A program made the translations under genes and the position numbers. From contig NC_089756.1 in assembly GCF_040412425.1 (NCBI RefSeq), positions 1,368,998 to 1,432,997 of the forward strand: 64,000 nt of DNA, given 5' to 3'. This document shows, piece after piece, positions 55,043 to 64,000 of this stretch (within the stretch, counting starts at the first letter, position 1; the number at the start of each line of letters is the position of its first letter). The DNA comes from Macrobrachium rosenbergii. Lineage: Eukaryota; Arthropoda; Malacostraca; Decapoda; Palaemonidae. The notes beneath the pieces were generated by a model. That model saw only the letters and a list, made by a program, of their open reading frames with translations, made no database searches and had not been told where the DNA came from.

Positions 55043-56321
55043 AACATTAGTCTTCTGTATCTGCCTTGAGAAACTGGATGATGAGGATTTGCCATTCGAT
55101 TGCTGAGGGGTTTATCTGGCTTTGTACTGACATAGCCACTAGATGGATTCCCAGTTGTAATGTTCCTGAAATTTGGATGAGACCTGAAATCTGTGCGTTG
55201 TTGGTTCTGGTACTTGACATTATAATTTCTTTTGCTACAAATGATATCGTAGTCTTCACGCAATGTAGCAGCTTTGTCAAGTTTGGTAATCTCTCTCTCT
55301 CTCTCTCTTAAATAGGCTCTTATGTGTTCAGGAATTCCGCTAAGATATTGCTCTAGGACTACTGACTCCTCAAGTTCGCCCATAGATTTAACTTTAGCAG
55401 CCTCCAACCATTGTTTAAAACATCTTACTTTGTAGGCATAATCCAAGAAAGTCATCTTGTCATCCTTTCTCAAAAATCTGAATCTTTCATTGTAATATTC
55501 AGGGGTCATCTGGTAAACTTGCAGCACATTGTGTTTGAGTACCTTGTACTCTTTGCACTAATCAGGTGATAAGGCTAAATAGGCACTTCTTCCTTTACCA
55601 ATTAGAACATTCTGTAACAAGACTGACCATTTACTTTCTGGCCAACCCATACCTGAAGCCATTTTTTCAGTGATCAAAAAACTCATCTGGAGCTTCTTCT
55701 GTAAACTTTGGAATTAACTTCTGCAGTCTTACTACATCAAATACAGGCTCTTGAGTACCTTGGATAAGGTTAGACGGTGTTACAGGTAATTTGGAGCGAG
55801 CTTCTATTAATTTCATCTCTCTTTCATAATCTTCTTGTTTCCTTTCTCTTTCTCTTTCCTCTTTTTCTCTTTCTCTTTCTTCTCTTGCTCTTTCTCTTTC
55901 CTCTTCTGCTTCTTTTTCTTCTTCTCTTTCTTTTCTTTCTCTTTTCTCTCTGTCTTCTTTTTCTCTTTCTGCCTGCACGTTCTCTCTTTCAGCCTCCATC
56001 TTCAGCTTAATCAAATTTTCTTCTGCTTCTATGCATCTATGCTCTGCTTCTGCATCACTTTTCTCTTTCTTTTGTTCTTCCTTATCTATAAATTCTACCT
56101 CAGCTGCATTCAACAATTCTTGTGCCTCCTAACTCTTCATCTACTTTACCAGAGTCCATCAATGCTTGGATTGCAATGCATCTGATTTGTGCCTTAATCA
56201 TACCACTAGACACATTACCCCCACATGCTAAAGCAGTCCACTGTGCCTAACTCAGGTTGGATTCAGATAACCCTTGGATGGAAGGAGCTGCTGAAAATTT
56301 CTGAACATCGAACAGAGCCAT
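55018..56321 (-). pseudogene. Gag of the Gmr1-type element
   Basis: The likely start is the ATG at 56321 (MALFDVQKFSAAP), with a stop about 25 codons on and a frameshift near 56116. A strongly charged Glu/Arg/Lys coiled coil follows (56040-55800), then a capsid-like part with YNERFRFLRKDD and LEQYLSGIPEHIRAYLRERE (55527-55250), which resembles the SCAN-like capsid helices of this gypsy group. A final frameshift lies just before the zinc knuckle. Confidence 0.8.
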
Positions 56322-56458
56322 TTTCTCTAAGTTACTCAACTAAGTAATTCACAATACAATGTAAAAATAACTATGTGGTCACTCTCCTATTAAATATATC
56401 CCTAACACCACCAGTATAAACCATAAACCAGAGTGATATTTTGTTTTGTTCCCAGGTC

Positions 56459-56476
56459 TCTAGGCACCAAAATCTT
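56459..56476 (-). other. Putative primer-binding site of the Gmr1-type element
   Basis: The minus strand reads TTGGTGCCTAGAGACC just inside the 5' LTR, starting TGG as expected for annealing to a tRNA 3' CCA end. The tRNA is not identified. Confidence 0.5.
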
Positions 56477-56477
56477 T

Positions 56478-57470
56478 TGTCACGATGTGTACCAAGTACC
56501 TGGTTACTACACAACTAATCACAAAATTCAAAAATTTACCTCACTTCAGCCACATACCTGAACTCTCATAACAATAAGAATTACGACTGAGTACTCTAAA
56601 GGTAACACTGATCCTTTAAAAAGCTCATTAATCATGTGAAAAATCAAACTAACTTCGTCAAAACTATTGTGAGGTATCAACAATTAAACAAGAAATATAC
56701 TAGAGTAAAAGGGCATCACTCCATCAAACAACTTTAACTGTTTCCCTGGTCTTAATTCACTTTAGCAAAACTAAAGGAACAAAACATATTTATCAATTTG
56801 CCTATGTACACACAATTAATCCTATGCACTTGTGATCATTAAATGAAACACCGTTTTTTTTTTATTTTAAATACAAAAATTTATTGTTAAATTCAAAAAT
56901 TATAATTATAATTTACTATTACTTGAAAAGAACACAAGATTTAATTAATTCTTGAATTAAATTATTGAACAAAATTAAATCACAAAAAGTTTAATTTATC
57001 AAGAAATTAAATTAATCAAGCAAAATTTAAACTATCAAGAATTATTCAAGATTTGAAAAGAAAATCTTAATAAATGAAAATTAAATCAAGTATGCAATGT
57101 TAAATTATCAAGAAATATTTAAAATGCTAAGTAAATAAATGTTAAATCACCAATAAAAATCAAGAGATTGCAAACACAAGAACAAACAAAAATACACAAA
57201 AGATTTATCAATAATAATTACACTTAGGCAAAAATTTTCCTAATATACCTTATTATACCATGGTAATAAGTAAAATTCACTTTACCTGACACAATCTTTG
57301 AAAACCTTTGTAATATCCCAGAATATGCAGCTGTTTTGGTTTCACAAAACACGCTTTTTTATATGGCGCCATTACAAATGAAATAATTTTACTAAATTCA
57401 GATGTCAAAAGCTAATACTAATACCAGTGACCACAAATATATTACGTTAAAATGACTCTCTTTTGAAGAA

Positions 57471-57503
<33 letters not shown>

Positions 57504-58125
57504 ACTGCAGCTAACGGTCTCTCAAATCAGAATGAATAAACCTGAGGATTCCAGTAGGAAATTAAAACAATCATATGATGTCATTAAGGCATTTTGGGTA
57601 TGAGACACAAAAGTTCTAGAAAGAAGCAATACATGATCAGAGCAATGCAATCTTAAACATGACGCAACTGCCATGAGTTTCAGTGCAACACTTGGATATT
57701 TTTCAAAAGTACAGGTCTTCTTCTCGTATGAGACAAAGCTTTTACAGAAATGCTAACACGACTCGATTGCTATTCCCAACCTGTCAACAAGTGAATTAAA
57801 ACAAATTGAAAAACCCAAGTTGGTTTCTTGAACAGATCAGCAATTATCTCAACCTGTCAGTGCTTTATCTTTTGTGATGACAGCTAAAGTGAAACAAACC
57901 CTTCGCTAGGACACACGTGTTCCTCACATACTACTCTACTATTAAAAATGCACTATTAATTTTAAATTATGCTGTTAAGTTATCTAAATCATTAACTCTT
58001 TTTAGATCTGACACTACACTAAAATATAATACTTAAACAATCATTATTATTACACATAATACATGATAAATAGAAGAATAAATATATCAAAATTATAGGA
58101 GGATATATATTACAAGGCAACATCA

Positions 58126-58129
<4 letters not shown>
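56478..58129 (-). repeat. 5' LTR of the Gmr1-type element
   Basis: Matches 43856-45467. A GA expansion at 57475-57502 makes it slightly longer. Ends in ttcatgatgttgcc at the outer side. Confidence 0.88.

Positions 58130-58187
<58 letters not shown>
58130..58187. repeat. (TA)n flanking the Gmr1-type element, right
   Basis: Pure TA run starting directly at the LTR border. Confidence 0.95.
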
Positions 58188-58191
<4 letters not shown>

Positions 58192-58708
58192 AAACTCTAT
58201 TTAGCAATGTTTACAATAACTAATCTATATTGTCAGTACATATAGCAGGCCACCTTGTGATTGTTTAAATCTTTCCCATTAAGTCACTGTAGAGAGAGAG
58301 AGATAGATCAAATGTTCGACTGTATGTGTTATGATTTCCCCGACCATGAAATCCTACTTAAAAGGCGGATGATAAAGCATAAAAATATATACAGTGACTA
58401 TTGAAGGTCCATAGGTCCATTACTGTGCAAAATATCATTTTATGGTAATATTTTGGAATGTATAATGTATAATTATGTTTAATGTATAATTATTGCTCAA
58501 TGTATAATTATTGTTAGTCATTTTCTCAGGCTGCATGTGGTGGAATAAAATATGAATACGATTTACATTTTCATGGAATCTTCAACACGAAACTGACAGT
58601 CATATCGCCTTCCAAGCCATTCTATAAACCAGTATTATAATTACCCTTTTTAGATGTTAGGGTTGTGGCTATGGTAGAGAATAGCAGGAGGTAAGAATGG
58701 AATAGAAT
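58188..58708. other. Intron 1 unique sequence
   Basis: AT-rich, with a triplicated atgtataattat-like motif near 58456-58513. No gene is seen. Confidence 0.4.
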
Positions 58709-59022
58709 AAAGATTTAGGCAAAAGCCAAGGGCTGGGACCTATGATGAGGTCATTCAGCGCTAAAACGGAAACTGGGATTAGAAAGGTTTGAAAGGTTCA
58801 GCAACAGGAGGAAAACCTCAAAGCAGTTCCATTATGAATCAGCTGTTAGGAGAGGGTTGAGGAAAGTAAGATGGAAGAAAGAGAATATGAATGGAGTTAC
58901 AGTAGAAGGAATGAAAGGGGTTGTAGCTATGAGCCGAGGGGACGCTGCAAAGATCCTCAAGTAATGCCTACAGTGCAGCTCGTGAGGTGCACAGACAGCG
59001 CTACCTCCTACGGGCTCCAAAC
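58709..59022 (+). repeat. SINE-like dispersed repeat, fullest copy
   Basis: Has gggacctatgatgaggtcat, gcaacaggaggaaaacctc, gatggaagaaagagaatatg, gaaaggggttgtagc, taatgcctacagtgca and cctacgggc in order. It lies about 150 bp past the exon 1 donor in the intron. Confidence 0.75.
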
Positions 59023-59175
59023 TACAGTGAGCTGCGGCATAGTTAAGAATGGCACGAGGTGAGCAACCTCACCCTCAGAAGAAATCAAGCATTACTAATA
59101 AAAGAATAATTTTCATCCACATCTGCGGTTTTTTCTTACCATCACAACCTGACCAAAACCTGACTCGATCCATAC

Positions 59176-59433
59176 CTGTATCGCCTCTGCTTCCTCTTGA
59201 GGGCGCCCGACGTCAAGGTCGTGAAGGTGATGGGCGGCGCAGAGGCCGTGGGCGAGCCTGTCGAAGTAGTTGTGGGCGCCATGGTTACAGAGGACGGCCC
59301 GGGGCGGGATGCAGCTGGTGGTGAGGGTTGAAATTCGGGTGGGGATGGGCGGGAATGGGTGCCCCGAGGGTTATGGAGATGCCCGAGGGTGTGGTCATCG
59401 TGCTTCCTGTCATGCCGCTGCAGTTGGGGTACT
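59176..59433 (-). CDS. Homeobox gene exon 1: N-terminal region and start of homeodomain
   Basis: The exon ends at the donor AG|GTATGG (GT at 59175-59174). Its last codons read ALKRKQRRYR, giving homeodomain residues 1-5, with the final Arg split by the intron. The upstream part is rich in Pro, Ser, Thr and His, as is common for N-terminal arms of homeoproteins. Two starts are possible. A pyrimidine-rich acceptor (cttcttgcag) ends at 59434, so the exon could begin at 59433 and be internal. Alternatively an ATG at 59282 in good Kozak context (aaccATGg) could be the initiator, leaving only 35 codons before the split Arg. The frame is open through the whole stretch, so sequence alone does not decide. 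A second frame upstream of 59285 also looks protein-like, as noted in the findings. Confidence 0.75.
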
Positions 59434-59839
59434 CTGCAAGAAGGAGTTGGATGGAATTCAAGCAATTATTGGATGTATTATACATAATAAAAATTATATA
59501 TATATATATATATATATTACTAAAAGGACCTCATTCAAACTGGATGGTATTTAATGGAGTTTTTATTCAAAAGTTACAAGCTTTCTTGGACAAACAGTCC
59601 ACATTATCAAGTATCCGTACAATGAGCAAACGTTATATAGTCCGGCTGTATTTATATCTGTGTGCTGGTACTTTTAATCCTATAATCGCCTAGCTCTTCC
59701 TGTGTGACCTCCACCCTCTCTTGACCTTGGTCTTTTCTCTGATCCCTGGTTCCAGATGTCCGTTTTCCGTGCGTTCTCTTGCGTTTTTCTTCGTTTCCTT
59801 GCTACTGTGGAGTATATGATTTTTCTAGATATGCTGTCT

Positions 59840-60660
59840 TCAAAGCCGTTTCCGGTGTTCCCTGCCATCGTGTTGTTGGCGCAAGTTATGAAGGCGTTCT
59901 ACAAGCAGTCTAGATGTTTTGTTGGTGTTCCTGTACAGAAAACTCATATTTTCCCAGTCTATTCTGTGATCATTTTCCCAACAGTGTTTGGCAACTGCCG
60001 ACGTCTGATTATAATGCCTTATGTTCTGCAGATGTTGTTTGCTTCGCTCTTTACATGATTTGCCAGTTTCGCCATAGTACCCTTTCTTCACAGTCTAGAC
60101 ACGCGCTGCCATATACACCCCCTCTAATCTCTTTTCCTCTATGACTTTTTTGTTTCTAACTATTTTATTCCTAATGGTGTTTTTGTAGCTGCCTATCAAT
60201 TTGAAATTATTTAGCTTCCTGTTGATGGGTGCAATAGAGTTGTTGTCCGGAACTGTAATTATTTTCTTTCCTACCAAATGTTCCTTTTCAATCCTTTCCC
60301 TCTCCCCAAAATAGTTTTTCCTTGCTTTGATATGTGCCCACTCCCACCAATACTTAGGTAGCCTAATCTCCTAAAACTCTCCCTCAGGTAATCCAACTCT
60401 TCGTCTAAAAATTGGGACTGCAAATCCTATAAGCCCCTGATGGCCAACCCTGTCATTAATCCTATTTTTATTTCTTTCCTATGACTGGAGAACCTATGTA
60501 TGTATGAATTGGTGTGTGTCATCAACGTTTTTTACCCATTTACGATATTTGTTCCTTTATTTATTTTGCCCACTTCTCTTTAAAACCATTCCATAAAGAT
60601 ATTGGCTAGAATTGGTGAAAGAAGTCATGGCCACGCCATTTTTTTGTATATAATGGTTTT
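59840..60660 (-). pseudogene. Penelope-like RT end and GIY-YIG, minus-strand arm
   Basis: GIY-YIG-like region GYYGETGKSCKERSKQHLQ and KHCWENDHRIDW (60091-59840), with RT-derived sequence in broken frames to about 60660. The RT catalytic region is deleted. Confidence 0.75.
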
Positions 60661-60765
60661 CGCCCCACTTGAAAACATTAATAAAAAAGAATATGGAGGA
60701 GGGGGTCTATACATGCGACATAGATCATGACGTTTTAATAAAAATGCTAACAGCGGCCCTCAGCG

Positions 60766-61798
60766 TTAATGTTTTCAAGTGGGGGAAACCATTATATACA
60801 AAAAAATGGCGTGGCCATGGGTTCAAGTCTTTCACCAATTCTAGCCAATATCTTTATGGAATGGTTTGAAAAGGAAGAGGTGGGCAAAGTAAATAAAGGA
60901 ACTTAAATATCGTAAAATGGGTAAGATACGTTGATGACATCTTGATCATTTACAAGGAGAAAGGGAAGATCTACACAAGTTTTTAGAAAACATAAATAAA
61001 CTAAATGAACACATCAAGTTCACATTAGAAGAAGAGAAGGAAGGAGAAATTCCTTTCTTGGATGTCCTGGTCAAGAGGGTAGGGGAGAATTTAAAATTCA
61101 AGGTATATAGGAAGAAGACACACACCAATTCATACATACATAGGTTCTCCAGTCATAGGAAAGAAATAAAAATAGGATTAATGACAGGGTTGGCCATCAG
61201 GGCTTATAGGATTTGCAGTCCCGAATTTTTAGACGAAGAGTTGGATTACCTGAGGGAGAGTTTTAGGAGATTAGGCTACCCTAAGTATTGGTGGGAGTGG
61301 GCACATATCAAAGCAAGGAAAACTATTGTGGGGAGAGGGAAAGGATTGAAAAGGAACATTTGGTAGGAAAGAAAATAATTACAGTTCCGGACAACAACTC
61401 TATTGCACCCATCAACAGGAAGCTAAATAATTTCAAATTGATAGGCAGCTACAAAAACACCATTAGGAATAAAATAGTTAGAAACAAAAAGTCGGTAGAG
61501 GGGGAAGAGATTAGAGGGGGTGTATATGGCAGCGTGTCTAGACTGTGAAGAAGGGTACTATGGCGAAACTGGCAAATCATGTAAAGAGCGAAGCAAACAA
61601 CATCTGCAGAACATAAGGCATTATAATCAGACGTCGGCAGTTGCCAAACACTGTTGGGAAAATGATCACAGAATAGACTGGGAAAATATGAGTTTTCTGT
61701 ACAGGAACACCAACAAAACATCTAGACTGCTTGTAGAGAACGCCTTCATAACTTGCGCCAACAACACGATGGCAGGGGAACACCGGAAACGGCTTTGA
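60766..61798 (+). pseudogene. Penelope-like RT and GIY-YIG, plus-strand arm
   Basis: The RT shows MGSSLSPILANIFMEWFE, then RYVDDILI in a shifted frame, FTLEEEKEGEIPFLDVLVKR, then VYRKKTHTNSYIH. The GIY-YIG domain follows (61520-61798, GYYGETGKSCKERSKQH). Frameshifts near 60885, 60960 and 61500 break it. It lacks the RT N-terminus. The nuclease part is the best preserved piece. Confidence 0.8.
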
Positions 61799-62158
61799 AG
61801 ACAGCATATCTAGAAAATCATATACTCCACAGTAGCAAGGAAACGAAGAAAAACGCAAAAGAGAACGCACGGAAAACGGACATCTGGAACCAGGGATCAG
61901 AGAAAGACCAAGGTCAAGAGAGGGTGGAGGTCACACAGGAAGAGCTAGGCGATTATAGGATTAAAAGTACCCAGCACACAGATATAAATACAGCCGGACT
62001 ATGCGTTTGCTCATTGTACGGATACTTGATAATGTGGACTGTTTGTCCAAGAAAGCTTGTAACTTTTTGAATAAAAACTCCATTAAATACCATCCAGTTT
62101 GAATGAGGTCCTTTTAGTAATTCTACTAATGCACAGAACAATTGTGTATGTGATAAAG

Positions 62159-62560
<402 letters not shown>

Positions 62561-62969
62561 CATATATTATCACAACCACAATTCTTCTCTCACCTCGATT
62601 TCTTCACATTCTTTGAGGACGTTCGTCACTACAAAGTCTAAGATCCAAATAAACAATCAATTCAAATCCAGCTACAGATGGCAGAATTTCTTCGTATGTT
62701 TCTCCAGTTGGATATTAGGCTTTATAGTGACAAGAAATCGAGAAGTTGAAAGGGCATTGCGTTTATTTACAATGACATAAGTGCATGGTAAAAAAAAGTG
62801 ACCAGTAACACAAAACAGCGGTGGTTCTACCGCTCACTCCTTATCATACGAATCAAAGAAGAAACCTCAGCGCTGAATCCTTGTTTATTACCGAGAGCAG
62901 CCATGCACGTATGTAATACGTATACATGAAAAATATGGAGATCTTTGTATGATACAAATGTATATATGT

Positions 62970-63015
<46 letters not shown>

Positions 63016-63523
63016 GTTTTCATCTTATGAAAAAAAATACAGATTTGTTCTATTTTCATTTACCTAAATGACAACAGAAGTTGAATGTGTAAATAAATAG
63101 CGAAAAATATTTTAAAAATGGCTGTTATACAGACATGTTCCGTTCCTTAAAAACATTTATAAACATATTTTAATTCTGGCTGAATGAATAAACGACCTTT
63201 TTTTATTGTTAATTTTTCACGATTTTCTATTCAATGATTTACATAATTCTTCGCGGGAATATTTTGCTAAACTCAGTGAGATATGAACTTTTCTTTTCGT
63301 TAACGAATATCTATACTACCTAATATAATTCTCCGTGTATTTTAATAACTTACTTGCATTTCTTCTATTTCCTCATTAATTTGTAAAATTATTTTTCTTT
63401 TTTAATAAGTGATCTCTTCTTTCTGCATTTCCCATTACCATCTGTTACTTCTTTCTAATGAACACCAATTTCAAGTCAATGGCCCCTGTGGTGGGCTTGT
63501 TCTATATGAACAGGTTTCATCTT

Positions 63524-63599
<76 letters not shown>

Positions 63600-63839
63600 G
63601 TAAGAACCAATTTTTTTTATTAAATGAGCACATTTCTTAAACTAAATTAATCGTAGGTTACGAAGATTACATCACGGAAAAACATACGACAGGTGGTATT
63701 AAAACTGACGAGGAGGATAGAGCTTTTTTTAAGGACAATTATGTGAATTTATGAAAAAATTTTTTTAGAGACAGCAAGAGAGAGAGAGAGAGAGAGAGAG
63801 AGAATAAAACATTTCCAAATATATATACATATATATATT

Positions 63840-63895
<56 letters not shown>

Positions 63896-63897
63896 TG

Positions 63898-63930
<33 letters not shown>

Positions 63931-64000
63931 AAATCTACTAAGACTACTGAAATAAGTTATTTAGGTATTTCATTATGTACAGAAATAAACATATTGACCA
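62561..64000. other. Right end: microsatellites in unique sequence
   Basis: Contains (CT)n at 62971-63013, (AAT)n at 63526-63598, (GA)n at 63776-63803 and TA at 63845-63920. No gene is seen. Further 5' exons of the homeobox gene, if any, are not recognisable here. Confidence 0.6.

Larger units (their letters stand above)
43856..58129 (-). mobile_element. Ty3/gypsy retrotransposon with gag-PR-INT-RT-RH order (Gmr1 type), split by a BEL element
   Basis: LTRs of about 1.61 and 1.65 kb enclose a minus-strand internal region. In 5' to 3' order it carries gag, zinc knuckle, protease, integrase, RT and RNase H, with RNase H next to the 3' LTR. Integrase upstream of RT is the order of Ty1/copia and of the Gmr1-like group of Ty3/gypsy (Goodwin and Poulter). 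The RT itself is gypsy-like. A BEL/Pao element (46467-52258) splits RT. Without it the element is about 8.5 kb. LTRs differ by several percent by eye, and stops and frameshifts show it is dead. Confidence 0.88.
59512..62125. mobile_element. Penelope-like element of a second family, large palindrome (copy C)
   Basis: Arms of about 1.2-1.35 kb (59512-60687 and about 60766-62125) are inverted copies around a loop of about 78 bp. Outer ends mirror each other (actaaaaggacctcattcaa and its reverse). Both arms carry RT-end and GIY-YIG sequence. The left arm has lost about 170 bp between the YVDD codons and a later acacaccaattc. Sequence differs from copies A and B, so this is another family. Confidence 0.85.

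Noticed and set aside
55777..56185. Phe/Leu/Ser-rich membrane-like frame on the plus strand
   Set aside because: It is the antisense of the charged coiled-coil gag on the minus strand.

Overview
The window looks like nuclear DNA of a decapod crustacean. The basis is the very high load of (TA)n, (GA)n and (ATT)n microsatellites, a set of short dispersed repeats of a type I associate with shrimp and crab genomes (from memory, not searched), many retroelements, and one animal homeobox gene broken up by very large introns. No species call is possible from the sequence alone.

Host gene: the only host gene I can support is a paired-like (Q50) homeobox gene on the minus strand. Its four recognisable coding exons lie at 59433-59176, 32460-32337, 29248-29059 and 16283-15829. 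Splice sites are canonical and exon phases fit (2, 0, 1). The exons join into one reading frame with a complete homeodomain and a C-terminal OAR motif before the stop. The homeodomain is closest to the aristaless/ARX/Pph13 group. The gene spans at least 43 kb, so most of the window is intron.

Left flank (1-15.8 kb), downstream of the gene: a Penelope-like fragment with inverted ends (1-1277), a foldback element with a tRNA-like core (1499-1967), a TA-flanked MITE-like element (2093-4174), a decayed Ty3/gypsy retrotransposon with PR-RT-RH-INT order (about 4175-9908), a tandem array of about 180 bp units interrupted by a 701 bp LTR-like insertion (10.8-13.0 kb), microsatellites and a SINE-like repeat.

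Intron 3 (16.3-29.06 kb): a TIR-bounded DNA transposon (17977-20929) carrying a broken gene for an XPG/FEN-like nuclease with a Cys-rich CXC tail, a higher-order (ATT)n array, and a long foldback hairpin near 27.17 kb. Intron 2 (29.25-32.34 kb): mainly a 73-bp satellite that starts only 12 bp from the exon 3 splice acceptor.

Intron 1 (32.46-59.18 kb): two solo LTRs (33028-33679 and 36107-37868), a head-to-head Penelope pair (40539-43425), a second foldback element, and a 14.3 kb nest. The nest is a minus-strand Ty3/gypsy element (43856-58129) whose domain order is gag-PR-INT-RT-RNaseH, the Gmr1-type order, split in its RT by a plus-strand BEL/Pao element (46467-52258). The BEL element carries an SGNH-hydrolase-like reading frame between its 5' LTR and gag. 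Right of exon 1 lies a second Penelope family, again as a large palindrome (59512-62125), then microsatellites.

The strongest leads are: the Gmr1-type element and its solo LTR both sitting exactly inside (TA)n tracts; the SGNH-like domain in a BEL/Pao element; all three Penelope copies being inverted-repeat structures, two of them followed by the same foldback element; and the satellite abutting a homeodomain splice acceptor. All element genes seen are broken, and every coordinate for element ends is by eye.
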